Shown piece after piece: positions 18,601-27,393 of a DNA stretch of 64,000 bases. The notes beneath the pieces are model-generated. The model made no database searches. It saw nothing but the letters and a program-made list of their open reading frames with translations, and was not told the origin of the DNA. A program made the translations under genes and the position numbers. The first letter of the stretch is position 1. Each line of letters starts with the position of its first letter. Origin of the DNA: Candidatus Aenigmatarchaeota archaeon (lineage in GTDB: Archaea > Aenigmatarchaeota > Aenigmatarchaeia > CG10238-14 > SCSR01); assembly GCA_018920185.1 (NCBI GenBank), contig JAHLMT010000002.1:62001-126000 (forward strand), written 5' to 3'.

Positions 18601-20187
18601 TTTGAGAAGAACAGAGAACACATGCTAAGAGTAATTAGAAATCATAGAAGAGTTGTTTACAATGCTCCGACAGAAGAATACGAAGGTTTGAGCATAATCC
18701 CACCAGGTATTGATCACACGCATTGTCCGGATTATCTTTTGAAAGCCGCTATCGAATGTTGGGATAGAGCATTGTTATTAGGTGAAAAGTACGGATATAG
18801 AAATGCTCAAGCAACTCTAATCGCACCAACAGGAACTATAAGCTTTGTAATGGACGCAGATACAACTGGAGTTGAACCTGATTTTGCTCTAGTTAAATTC
18901 AAAAAATTAGTTGGTGGTGGTTATTTCAAAATTGTTAACCAAAGTGTAGCACCGGCACTGAGAACTCTAGGTTATACAGAAGAACAGATAAAAGATATTA
19001 TAAGATACCTCGTCGGTACCAATAGATTCGAAGGTGCACCTTACATCAACACTTTTACTTTAAAAAGGAAAGGATTTACAGATGAGGATATAATTAAAAT
19101 GGAAAATTTATTGCCAAGTGCTTTAGATTTATCTTTTGTTTTTAATGTCAATGTTCTCGGTAAAGAGTGTTTGGAAAGATTGGGATTCAAAGAATCTCAA
19201 TATTCTTCATCAGATTTCAATTTATTGAAAGCTTTAGGTTTTAGAGATGATGAAATAGATGCTGCAACAGAATTCATTTGTGGAGCACAAACCATCGAAG
19301 GCGCACCACACTTGAAAATTGAACATTATCCTGTTTTTGATTGCGCTGTTAAATGTGGAAAGAAAGGTACGAGATATATTGATTATATGGCTCATGTTTA
19401 TATGATGGCTGCGATTCAACCTTTGCTTTCTGGAAGTATAAGCAAGACAATTAACATGCCTAATCACGCTACTGTTGAAGACATACAAAAAGTTTACCTA
19501 GAATCGTGGAAACTTGGATTAAAATCTTTGGCTATATATCGTGATGGTAGCAAAATTATTCAACCATTATCTGTATTCAAAGAAAAGAAAGAAGAGTTCA
19601 AACCTGTTAGAAGAAGATTGCCAGCTGAAAGACAAGCCATCGCCCATAAGTTCAGGGTTGGTAATCAAGAAGGTTATCTGCACGTAGGATTGTTTGAAGA
19701 TGGTTCTCCAGGAGAATTGTTTGTTACAATTGCTAAACAAGGTAGCACCTTAGCTGGTTTAATGGATGCATTTGCATTGACAGTTTCAATTAGTTTGCAG
19801 TATGGTGTTCCATTGAAGGTTTTAGTGAGTAAGTTCATCAACACAAGATTCGAGCCTATGGGGTGGACTGATAATCCTGAGATACCAATTGCCAAATCTA
19901 TTATGGATTATATTTTCAGGTGGATGGCATTCAAATTCTTGACAAAGGAAGATTTGAAAGAGTTGGGGCTATTGAATAGTGAGCATGTCGTTATTGCTAA
20001 CGAGAAACCAGAAGAAGTGGAAAATCAGACTCAGGATATAGCTAAATTGTCTTTGTTTACTAGAAAAGAAACAGATTCTGATACGAGTGGAGATGCACCT
20101 GCATGCCACGAATGTGGAAGCATGATGGTTAGAAGCGGTTCTTGCTATGTTTGCACTTCTTGCGGAGCTACTAGCGGGTGTTCTTGA
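15622..20187 (+). CDS. nrdJ: adenosylcobalamin-dependent ribonucleotide reductase (class II), intein-containing
   Basis: FAAPNSPQWFNTGLNFAYG, EARIFKYGSG|intein|TGTNFSTLRAKGEPLSGGGTSSG, NPCSEFAYLDNSACNLASLNL, APTGTISFVMDADTTGVEP; C-terminal CxxC-rich tail CHECGSMMVRSGSCYVCTSCGATSGCS. Confidence 0.96.
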   Translation: MDSLGQKVQLVGEQKGLKIPRLFTKSGENVYNTCEWEKRTSIIKNPDGSIVFQMNNVEVPKFWSQTATDILAQKYFRKKGVPQFDDKGNPILDANGQQVLGSETSLKQVVHRLAGCWTWWGKKYNYFATEEDAQAFYDEVAYMLLHQFAAPNSPQWFNTGLNFAYGITGSPQGHWYVDPDTKELTQAKDAYSHIQAHACFIQPVKDDLVNEGGILDLAVREARIFKYGSGCTSENSYVYTDKFGLIKISELFEKFKHLGINDFDGKGKFIDISNLGIHTISMNKDGVLEKDLIEKIWQYDVSKEDKLKVYLSNGSRVVVSSWHPFLVWNGETIEEKRADELKRGDVVLSSNSSIKNILPEESITIEWRSKYKRIENHSIELDKDLAWLIGYFIGDGSIDKRKYKIKGKLYEDLRLRFSGETITSLKKAKKIIKEKFGDYSRIVSDKRKNSFILNCVGRKATSFFVNITKSNKTYSIGLPEFILKSNLTIIYSFLAGLIDSDGYVTKDGKTKYATTSKLLAEKLSVLSSLLGLGGGIVKNGNTYTVTLIAKSNSPEIMKILINLSNVDRRTRLNNFLMDNRRKCFTMPLSDEMFGQIFNAPTNTSGWLSYSMGLSTFSLSRLKYEGVVNPVKQNRMLFEVDKTETSEFLKRISESATFVESVEKIDDDPEFFDLTVKKNNNYLAGEHGLVIIHNTGTNFSTLRAKGEPLSGGGTSSGVMSFLKIYDTIAGSIKSGGTTRRAAKMVILNIDHPEIEAFIRWKADEEKKFAALVSAGLVDGYSVESAGEHVFGQNSNNSVRVTNDFMKAVIEDKDWNLTWRTDGRVVKTVKARYLWDMIAQAAWECADPGLQFDTTYNEWHTSPASGRINATNPCSEFAYLDNSACNLASLNLVKFLENGIFNVDAFKHAVRLWTIVLEISILMAQFPSKEIAEVTYKTRSLGLGYTNLGSLLMRLGIPYDSDKARAIAAAITAIMTGETYATSAELASFLGPFEEFEKNREHMLRVIRNHRRVVYNAPTEEYEGLSIIPPGIDHTHCPDYLLKAAIECWDRALLLGEKYGYRNAQATLIAPTGTISFVMDADTTGVEPDFALVKFKKLVGGGYFKIVNQSVAPALRTLGYTEEQIKDIIRYLVGTNRFEGAPYINTFTLKRKGFTDEDIIKMENLLPSALDLSFVFNVNVLGKECLERLGFKESQYSSSDFNLLKALGFRDDEIDAATEFICGAQTIEGAPHLKIEHYPVFDCAVKCGKKGTRYIDYMAHVYMMAAIQPLLSGSISKTINMPNHATVEDIQKVYLESWKLGLKSLAIYRDGSKIIQPLSVFKEKKEEFKPVRRRLPAERQAIAHKFRVGNQEGYLHVGLFEDGSPGELFVTIAKQGSTLAGLMDAFALTVSISLQYGVPLKVLVSKFINTRFEPMGWTDNPEIPIAKSIMDYIFRWMAFKFLTKEDLKELGLLNSEHVVIANEKPEEVENQTQDIAKLSLFTRKETDSDTSGDAPACHECGSMMVRSGSCYVCTSCGATSGCS
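16312..17700 (+). mobile_element. in-frame intein (463 aa) with LAGLIDADG homing endonuclease domain, inserted in nrdJ
   Basis: Starts Cys (CTSENSYVYTDKFGLIKISELF), block B-like SSWHPFLVWNGETIEEKRADELKRGD, two DOD motifs (LAWLIGYFIGDGSID; FLAGLIDSDGYVT), ends NYLAGEHGLVIIHN followed by extein Thr. Confidence 0.95.
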
Positions 20188-20191
20188 ATTT

Positions 20192-20947
20192 TTATACTAC
20201 ACTAGCAACATTAGTTCCAAATACCTTACCCAATCCCCAACCAATCAGATAACCTGCAAATGCTGCTGACATTCCTATTACTGCTAATTCCAATCCACTA
20301 GTAAACCAATTACCTATTGTTAATCTTGCTTTTATCACACCAACGATAAAGAGAACAATTACAGATAATACAACAGAAACAATTACCGCATTAGCTACTG
20401 ATAATAAGTTGAATAGAGCAAATGGTATTAAAGGAATAAGAGAACCAATTAAAGCTGCGATAAAAACAACTAAAGCACTTTTTAAAGGAGACCCACCAAA
20501 TCTTAAAGAAAGATTAAGTTCTTCAGTCATCATGGTATCAACCCAAACTTTTTTGTTAGAAGTGATAACTTTGACAACATCATTTAACAGCTTTCCTTTG
20601 AAACCTTTCTTAGCGTATATCTCACGTATCTCTTCAATCTCATGTTCAGGCATCTTCTCCACTTCCTCTTCTTCGAGCTTTCTTTCAGCCTGATAATAAT
20701 CACGATCGGCTTTCACAGAAGTATATGCGACAGCAGCCATTGAAATTGTTTCAGCAAATGTTGCAGCTAGTCCAGCAACCAAAGTTATTAAAGGATCATT
20801 TGTAGCACTCGCAACTCCTAAAGTTACACCTAGAACATTAACTAAACCATCTTGTCCACCAAGAATTACATCGCTTATTTCCTTACCTTTGAAATGTTTT
20901 TCATGTTCAGTCGCATAATGCTTTTTGTGTTCCTTCAAGTCTTCCAT
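20192..20947 (-). CDS. VIT1/CCC1 family iron/manganese transporter
   Basis: SDVILGGQDGLVNVLGVTLGVASATNDPLITLVAGLAATFAETISMAAVAYTSVKADRDYY. Confidence 0.92.
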   Translation of the reverse strand: MEDLKEHKKHYATEHEKHFKGKEISDVILGGQDGLVNVLGVTLGVASATNDPLITLVAGLAATFAETISMAAVAYTSVKADRDYYQAERKLEEEEVEKMPEHEIEEIREIYAKKGFKGKLLNDVVKVITSNKKVWVDTMMTEELNLSLRFGGSPLKSALVVFIAALIGSLIPLIPFALFNLLSVANAVIVSVVLSVIVLFIVGVIKARLTIGNWFTSGLELAVIGMSAAFAGYLIGWGLGKVFGTNVASVV

Positions 20948-20988
20948 CTTTTATCACTAATTTATTAGTTTCTAAGAAAATTTAATAT

Positions 20989-23094
20989 ATGCCTATTTCT
21001 AAAGTCAGAAAGCGAGATGGCAGGTTAGAAGAATTTAATCCACAGAAAATAACTAATGCAATATTAAAGGCTTTACGAGCAACAAAACAAGGAAATAAAA
21101 AATCAGCTGAAAAATTATCACACCAAGTGGTTAATGAGCTAGAAAAAATTTATTCTGGAAAAATCCCCTCAGTTGAAAATATCCAAGACATTGTGGAAGA
21201 AATTTTGATTAAAAATAAATTAGTTAAGACAGCAAAAGCTTATATCCTATACAGACAAAGAAGAAAAGAAGTTAGAGAAATAAAAGAATTTTTCGGAGTT
21301 AAAGATGATCTGAAACTTGGGATAAATGCAATAAAAGTTTTGCAGAGAAGATATCTAGCGCGAGACGAAAATGGAAATGTCATTGAAACACCTTCACAAC
21401 TTTTTAAACGAGTAGCAAAAGCTATTGCATCAGTTGAAAAACAATACGGGAAAAGCGAAAAAGAAATCAAAAAAATAGAAGAACAGTTCTATCACATGAT
21501 GGCAAATCAAGAATTTATGCCCAATACACCATGCTTAGTTAATGCGGGTAGACCTTTGGGTCAGTTAGCTGCTTGTTTTGTGATTCCTGTGGAAGATTCA
21601 TTAGAAAGTATATTCGATGCATTGAAATTAACGGCGATTATTCATAAGAGTGGCGGAGGGACGGGATATAATTTCTCACACTTAAGACCAACTGGTGATG
21701 TTGTTAAAACTACAGGCGGCGTTGCTAGTGGTCCCGTTTCTTTTATGAAAATTTTTGATGAAGCTACAAATCAAATAAAACAAGGCGGCGTAAGACGCGG
21801 CGCTAATATGGGAATTTTAAATGTAGATCATCCTGATATTTTAGAATTCATAACAGTTAAATCTGATGGGAAAACTTTATCTAACTTTAATATTTCTGTT
21901 GCTGTTACTGACGAATTTATGAAAGCTGTTGAAAAAAATAAAGAGTACCAGTTGATTAATCCGAGAACTGGAAAAGTTGTAAAGAGATTAAATGCAAGTG
22001 AAGTTTTTGATTTGATTGTTTACAATGCATGGAAAACGGGTGACCCTGGATTAATATTTCTGGACGAAATTAACAGAAAGAATCCTACAGCTCATCTAGG
22101 AAAAATTGAAAGTACTAATCCATGTGGAGAACAGCCTTTGCATCCTTATGAAGAATGTGATTTGGGCTCGATAAATGTTTCAAAACTTGTTAAAAATAAA
22201 AAGATTAATTGGAAAAGATTAAAAGAATTGGTTTGGTTGGGTGTCCGTTTTCTGGATAACATAATAGATGCAAATAAATATCCAGATAAAAGAATTGAAG
22301 AAACTTCTAAAGCCAACAGACGAATAGGTTTAGGAGTAATGGGATTTGCCGAGTTTTTGATAAAGCTAGGCATACCTTACAATTCAGAAAAAGCTCTAAA
22401 AGCTGCAGAAAAATTAATGAAATTTATTGAAAAAGAAGCTGATGAAGCATCTCAACAATTAGGAAAAGAAAAGGGAAACTTCCCTAATTTCAAAGGAAGC
22501 CTATGGGATAAGAAAGGCTATAAATATAGAAGAAACGCAACTGTGACAACAATCGCACCTACAGGAACTATTAGTATCCTCGCTGGATGCTCTAGTGGAA
22601 TAGAACCGCTTTTTGCTGTAGCATTTGTCCGCAATGTTATGGAAGGTACACGATTGTTAGAAGTTACACCAACATTTGAAGAGATAGCTAGAAAAAGAAA
22701 ATTTTATTCTTCAGAGTTGTTAGCGAAAATTGCTGAAACTGGTAGTGTGCAAAATATTCCTGAAGTTCCGGAAGATGTGAAGAAGCTTTTTGTTACCGCT
22801 TTAGATATAGAACCAGAATGGCATGTGAGAATGCAAGCCACATTTCAACGTTTTACAGAAAATGCAGTTAGCAAGACTGTTAACCTAAGAGAAGATGCTA
22901 CTCCCGAAGATGTTAGGAAAGCTTACATGTTAGCATGGAAGTTGAAGTGCAAGGGAATAACTGTTTATCGCTACGGTAGTAAGGAAAATCAAGTTCTGAC
23001 TATCGGAAGCTTGGAAAAAGAATTGGGAGAAAAACATGTTATTGCAGAATCAGAATTTGCTGGTGGATGTGCGGGAATTACTTGTCCTCATTAA
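20989..23094 (+). CDS. adenosylcobalamin-dependent ribonucleotide reductase (class II), second copy with N-terminal ATP-cone
   Basis: ATP-cone KVRKRDGRLEEFNPQKITNAILKAL; MPNTPCLVNAGRPLGQLAACFVIPV; HKSGGGTGYNFSHLRP; ESTNPCGEQPLHPYEECDLGSIN; APTGTISILAGCSSGIEP. Confidence 0.93.
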   Translation: MPISKVRKRDGRLEEFNPQKITNAILKALRATKQGNKKSAEKLSHQVVNELEKIYSGKIPSVENIQDIVEEILIKNKLVKTAKAYILYRQRRKEVREIKEFFGVKDDLKLGINAIKVLQRRYLARDENGNVIETPSQLFKRVAKAIASVEKQYGKSEKEIKKIEEQFYHMMANQEFMPNTPCLVNAGRPLGQLAACFVIPVEDSLESIFDALKLTAIIHKSGGGTGYNFSHLRPTGDVVKTTGGVASGPVSFMKIFDEATNQIKQGGVRRGANMGILNVDHPDILEFITVKSDGKTLSNFNISVAVTDEFMKAVEKNKEYQLINPRTGKVVKRLNASEVFDLIVYNAWKTGDPGLIFLDEINRKNPTAHLGKIESTNPCGEQPLHPYEECDLGSINVSKLVKNKKINWKRLKELVWLGVRFLDNIIDANKYPDKRIEETSKANRRIGLGVMGFAEFLIKLGIPYNSEKALKAAEKLMKFIEKEADEASQQLGKEKGNFPNFKGSLWDKKGYKYRRNATVTTIAPTGTISILAGCSSGIEPLFAVAFVRNVMEGTRLLEVTPTFEEIARKRKFYSSELLAKIAETGSVQNIPEVPEDVKKLFVTALDIEPEWHVRMQATFQRFTENAVSKTVNLREDATPEDVRKAYMLAWKLKCKGITVYRYGSKENQVLTIGSLEKELGEKHVIAESEFAGGCAGITCPH

Positions 23095-23280
23095 TTTGTA
23101 ACGATTGTAAAGATAAACTATTGTGCATGAAATAATATAACTAGTGAAAATCAAAATAACAATATTTACCCATACTGGTGATGTGAAAAAGTTTTTGTAA
23201 AAATAGTCTATTGCAAGCAGAGGTACACCTATAAGTTTTGCGATAACTATCTTTTCCAGAGTAATTCTGAAGAATTGCAT
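23050..23280 (-). CDS. small membrane protein (uncertain; overlaps the RNR 3' end)
   Basis: 76 aa, about two hydrophobic segments. Confidence 0.35.
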   Translation of the reverse strand: MQFFRITLEKIVIAKLIGVPLLAIDYFYKNFFTSPVWVNIVILIFTSYIISCTIVYLYNRYKLMRTSNSRTSTSKF

Positions 23281-23287
23281 GAAATCA

Positions 23288-23599
23288 CTAGAAGAATACT
23301 TTGATTATAATGTTCATAAATAAAAATACACTTTTTTGTAGCAACCAGATAACCGAAGCTATGGTAATAAACTTAAACGAGAGAATATCAAATGCTGCAA
23401 GTAACATGTATATACCGACTATAAAGTCTATTCTACTTGCCCAGTCGCTGATGAAAAAGATAACACCTTTCAAAATTATGTATGTTGCATGGTAAGCAAC
23501 CATTTCAGTTGAAAACCAACCTAAGGCTGCATGTGTAGCTAGAACAAATCCTGTAACCGCGTCGAGAATAGTTAAAAGATAAACAAGTACCATAGTCAA
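23288..23599 (-). CDS. small four-TM membrane protein
   Basis: 103 aa hydrophobic; similar layout to neighbour 23616..23900. Confidence 0.6.
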   Translation of the reverse strand: MTMVLVYLLTILDAVTGFVLATHAALGWFSTEMVAYHATYIILKGVIFFISDWASRIDFIVGIYMLLAAFDILSFKFITIASVIWLLQKSVFLFMNIIIKVFF

Positions 23600-23615
23600 A
23601 TATTGGTTAACGAAT

Positions 23616-23900
23616 TTAAATTGCGTTAAGTATAGACCATAAACCTTTGCTTAAGAGTAATATTCCAAGGAACCATAAAAATGATACGTTCAAACTAAAG
23701 AAAATCAAAAGCATTGTCCCACCGCATGCAATATCTATCAATCCAAGGTAGTCGAAATAAAAATGTTTTCTGAGACTGTTGAAAAGAGCCCATACACCTT
23801 TTACAAAAATTATCCAACCAAGATAAAAAAGTAAGACATGTACGAAGGATACGGAATTGAAAATTAATACCAGTCCACCAATGATGTCAACTATAGCCAA
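23616..23900 (-). CDS. small four-TM membrane protein
   Basis: 94 aa, VDIIGGLVLIFNS...IDIACGGTMLLIFFSLNVSFLWFLGILLLSKGLWSIL. Confidence 0.6.
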   Translation of the reverse strand: MAIVDIIGGLVLIFNSVSFVHVLLFYLGWIIFVKGVWALFNSLRKHFYFDYLGLIDIACGGTMLLIFFSLNVSFLWFLGILLLSKGLWSILNAI

Positions 23901-23968
23901 TAAAAATAGTAATGTATCAAATGGAACGATTCCACCTAAATTAAAATTCGGTTAATCTTTATAAATAC

Positions 23969-25204
23969 CTATTCCAGCAGCTTTTCTGGAGCTTTTAAAT
24001 TTAAAATAACAGAGTTCAAGAATCTTGTAGCATAAGCTCCATCAGCAATTCTGTGGTCAAATGTAAGTGAGAGGGGAAGAACTTTACCGATTTCTATTTT
24101 CCCCTCGATAACAACAGGTTTTTCATATATTCTTCCTACTCCGAGCACGGCACAATCAGGATAATTGATTATTGGAGTTGCAAAAATCCCGCCGAAACTT
24201 CCATAATTAGTAATAGAGAAACTACTACCTCGCATATCTTGTAAATCTAATTTCCTTGCTCTTGCCTTGTCTGAAAGTTCTTGTAATTCTTTGGCTATAT
24301 CCAAAATACTTTTTTTGTCAGCATACTTGATAACAGGCACGACCAAACCTTCACCATCGATATCAACAGCAAATCCGATGTTGTAATATTTTTTGATAAT
24401 AATTTCTTCATTTTCTTCGTCGAGTGATGCATTCAATAATGGAAATTCTTTTAAAGCTGCAATACAAGCTTTCATGATAAATGGGAGGTAAGTTAATTTG
24501 ATTCCTTGTTCTTGGGCTTTTAGTTTCTCACGTTCTCTAACTTTTACCAGTTCTGTAACTTCGGCTTCGTCCATTGTTGTTACATGAGGAATATGTTTCA
24601 CAGATTCTATCATATGCCGTGCAATGGCTTTTCTTATTCCCTTTAAAGGAATGCGATCAACATAACCCCACATGTCATATTTCCGTGCGACTCTTATTGC
24701 AGGAACTCTAGCTTCGGAAGCTTTTCTCACATCCCCTTCAGTTATTCTTCCTTCAGGTCCTGTACCGACAACTTTAGTTAAATCAACTCCTAAATCTTTT
24801 GCTAATTTTCTAACTGCAGGAGTGGCTAAAATTTCTTCTTTCACAGCTTTCACAGGAATTACTGGCTTAGGTTCAATTTCTTCCTCTTCAGGAGCTTCTT
24901 CGAGATAACCAACAGCGCCAGCAGGTCTCATTACAGGAACTTTTGCTTCTTGCGTTATTTTTTCTCCTTCTTCGCCGATAATAAATAAAGTTTGACCAAC
25001 TTTAACTGTGTCACCTTCTTTAAAATTGATCTTCAAAACAATACCGGCATAAGGTGAAGGAATCTCAGCAACAGCTTTATCCGTCTCGATTTCACCAACT
25101 ACTTGGTGCTCTTCTACTTTGTCGCCTTCTTTTATATACCAGCGGACAATTTCACCTTCTGTTATTCCTTCACCAATATCAGGAAATTTGAATTCTTTTG
25201 GCAT
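23969..25204 (-). CDS. 2-oxoacid dehydrogenase E2 (dihydrolipoamide acyltransferase)
   Basis: Lipoyl domain GEIETDKAVAEIPSPYAG; PSBD TPAVRKLAKDLGVDLTKVVGTGPEGRITEGDV; catalytic LTFDHRIADGA. Confidence 0.95.
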   Translation of the reverse strand: MPKEFKFPDIGEGITEGEIVRWYIKEGDKVEEHQVVGEIETDKAVAEIPSPYAGIVLKINFKEGDTVKVGQTLFIIGEEGEKITQEAKVPVMRPAGAVGYLEEAPEEEEIEPKPVIPVKAVKEEILATPAVRKLAKDLGVDLTKVVGTGPEGRITEGDVRKASEARVPAIRVARKYDMWGYVDRIPLKGIRKAIARHMIESVKHIPHVTTMDEAEVTELVKVREREKLKAQEQGIKLTYLPFIMKACIAALKEFPLLNASLDEENEEIIIKKYYNIGFAVDIDGEGLVVPVIKYADKKSILDIAKELQELSDKARARKLDLQDMRGSSFSITNYGSFGGIFATPIINYPDCAVLGVGRIYEKPVVIEGKIEIGKVLPLSLTFDHRIADGAYATRFLNSVILNLKAPEKLLE

Positions 25205-25280
25205 TATCTTTATTTTAGGTTTTGAAATATAGAAAAGTTTATTTGAATGTAAAACGTTTTACATTAACACCGCGATTAAA

Positions 25281-25490
25281 ATGAGAGAATTTGTTTTAAT
25301 CTTTGATGTGCCAAGGGAATCCGTAGCTGTAGCAGTAAAAGTATGGCGATATTTACAAAAAATTAAAGCCTATAAATTACAGCACTCTGTTTGGAAACAT
25401 AGTGATTTATCAAAATTAATAGAAATAGCAACTTTAATCAAGAAATCTGGAGGAAGCGCAACTATTTTGGAAGAGAAATTAGTTTTTTAA
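25281..25490 (+). CDS. Cas2-like small protein (stand-alone)
   Basis: MREFVLIFDVPRESVAVAVKVWRYLQKIKAYKLQHSVWKHSDLSKLIEIATLIKKSGGSATILEEKLVF; Cas2-like FxLIFDVP strand and LQHSVW segment. Confidence 0.5.
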   Translation: MREFVLIFDVPRESVAVAVKVWRYLQKIKAYKLQHSVWKHSDLSKLIEIATLIKKSGGSATILEEKLVF

Positions 25491-25502
25491 TTCTATTATT
25501 GA

Positions 25503-26384
25503 CTATTTTTGATATATTCTAAAAACATGATTTAATTTCATCTCTAATATTCTTGTTAATGGTACATTTACTTCTGGGCCATGCCCGTATCTATAATGAT
25601 TAGTATCAAGCAAAATTACCTCGTTGCCTTCAATTCTGTCTACTATAAAAGAATGATCTGCACCACTCGAATGTTCAGGTAGACCTAATTCATCTCTACG
25701 AGCACCAAAGATTACTATATCACCTTTCTGTGAACTTTCTGCAATTAGTTTTGGATCTAATTGCTCTACAACCAAACTACCATTCGATAGGTTAACTAAT
25801 CCTGAAAAATCGTCATAGTCGGCTTCAGAAATTCTATAATTTATAGGTCGTAAGAGTCCCTCGTCCAAATCTCTCGCAAATTCATGATAAAATCGTCTTA
25901 TAGAACCATCATTTATACTTCTCTTTACTGTCCTTCTTTTCTCTTCTTCTTGTTTAGCATGTTCTCTAATGATATTTTCAACTTCTTCTGGTGTCAACAT
26001 GCTTCTTTCGGAACTACCGCCGATAACAAGCATAACTGGATTTTTTCTTAAATTTTCTTCAAAGCGTCTCTGACTTTGAATAGAGAACTTTATATAGGAT
26101 TGAATAGCTTCTTCATATGTCGGCAACCTTCTAGTAGTTATCAATTGTCTAAACATTCCTTGTGCCAAGTGGAGATGAATTTGACTATACGGTATTTGAA
26201 GTCTACGCCTTGTTAAATCTTGTGCTAGAGTAATTATAGAAAGTCCAAGAGGATAACCTTGATTATTACTGGCAACTACATCTAAATCACAATAATCTGT
26301 ATTTAGAAATGTGTTCAAGGCTATCGCTTGTGTTGCTTGAACGCACGTATAAAACGTGGATTGTTGCTTAAATTTCAATCTCAT
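25503..26384 (-). CDS. papain-like (C39-like) cysteine peptidase domain protein
   Basis: N-term KQQSTFYTCVQATQAIAL (Q...C), C-term GADHSFIVDRIEGNEVILLDTNHY (His...Asp/Asn). Confidence 0.5.
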   Translation of the reverse strand: MRLKFKQQSTFYTCVQATQAIALNTFLNTDYCDLDVVASNNQGYPLGLSIITLAQDLTRRRLQIPYSQIHLHLAQGMFRQLITTRRLPTYEEAIQSYIKFSIQSQRRFEENLRKNPVMLVIGGSSERSMLTPEEVENIIREHAKQEEEKRRTVKRSINDGSIRRFYHEFARDLDEGLLRPINYRISEADYDDFSGLVNLSNGSLVVEQLDPKLIAESSQKGDIVIFGARRDELGLPEHSSGADHSFIVDRIEGNEVILLDTNHYRYGHGPEVNVPLTRILEMKLNHVFRIYQK

Positions 26385-26406
26385 GATTTTTAATAGTTAG
26401 AAACAT

Positions 26407-27393
26407 TTAAAAACTCATCACATTTTCAATTGCTTTATTAATTCTAGTCACATCAGGAATGTAATAATTCTCCAACTTTGGCAATGGAACAGGTATATCG
26501 TATCCAGTAACTCTCTGAACAGGTGCTTCCAAACTTAACAAAGCCTTCTCATTAATTCTTGCAATCAATTCAGCTGCAAATCCACAAGTTTTAGGCGCTT
26601 CCTGTACTATTACACATCTACCAGTTTTCTTCACAGAATCTATCACAGTTTTTTCGTCCAAAGGATACAAAGTTAGCAGATCGACAATTTCAACAGAATA
26701 CTTTCCTTGCAATTGCTCAACAGCTTCCTTAATAGTTTTAATCATTGCTCCCCAACCAATAACAGTAACATCACTTCCTTCTTGCACAACTTGAGAATTA
26801 AGTAAAGGAATTGTATATTCTTCCTCAGGAACCTCTTCTTTTATCGCACGGTATATCCGCTTTGGCTCAAGAAAAACAACAGGATCTGGGTCACGAATAG
26901 AACTAATTAACAACCCTTTCGCATTATATGGTCCAGATGGTGTGACAACTTTTATCCCTGGTATATGAGTAAAGAAAGCCTCCACAGATTCCGAATGATG
27001 TTCTAATGCTCTTATACCACCACCATGGGGAACACGTAAAGTTAGGGGAACATGCCATCTTCCCTGCGAACGTTTTCTCATTCTTCCTGCATGATTGTAT
27101 AGTTGATCCAACATGGGTAGCGAGAATCCATCAAATTGAACTTCTGCAACTGGTTTCATTCCTGCTATAGCCAACCCGATGGAAACAGAAATTATCCCAA
27201 CCTCAGCTAGAGGGGTATCAATAACGCGATTGTCACCAAACTGTTGCCATAACCCCTCTGTAACTCTGAACACACCACCGTTTTTCCCAACATCTTCACC
27301 TAAAATGATTACGGTTTCATCTTTCTCCATCTCTTGTTTTAATGCCAGATTGATTGCTTGCACCAGATTTAATTTCACCATTAAATCACTCAA
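26407..27393 (-). CDS. 2-oxoacid dehydrogenase E1 beta
   Basis: VILGEDVGKNGGVFRVTEGL...RVIDTPLAEVGIISVSIGLAIAGMKPVAEVQF. Confidence 0.95.
   Translation of the reverse strand: MSDLMVKLNLVQAINLALKQEMEKDETVIILGEDVGKNGGVFRVTEGLWQQFGDNRVIDTPLAEVGIISVSIGLAIAGMKPVAEVQFDGFSLPMLDQLYNHAGRMRKRSQGRWHVPLTLRVPHGGGIRALEHHSESVEAFFTHIPGIKVVTPSGPYNAKGLLISSIRDPDPVVFLEPKRIYRAIKEEVPEEEYTIPLLNSQVVQEGSDVTVIGWGAMIKTIKEAVEQLQGKYSVEIVDLLTLYPLDEKTVIDSVKKTGRCVIVQEAPKTCGFAAELIARINEKALLSLEAPVQRVTGYDIPVPLPKLENYYIPDVTRINKAIENVMSF

Noticed and set aside
20948-20988. NrdR box upstream of the second RNR
   Set aside because: The 41-bp gap shows no element comparable to 15126..15141.
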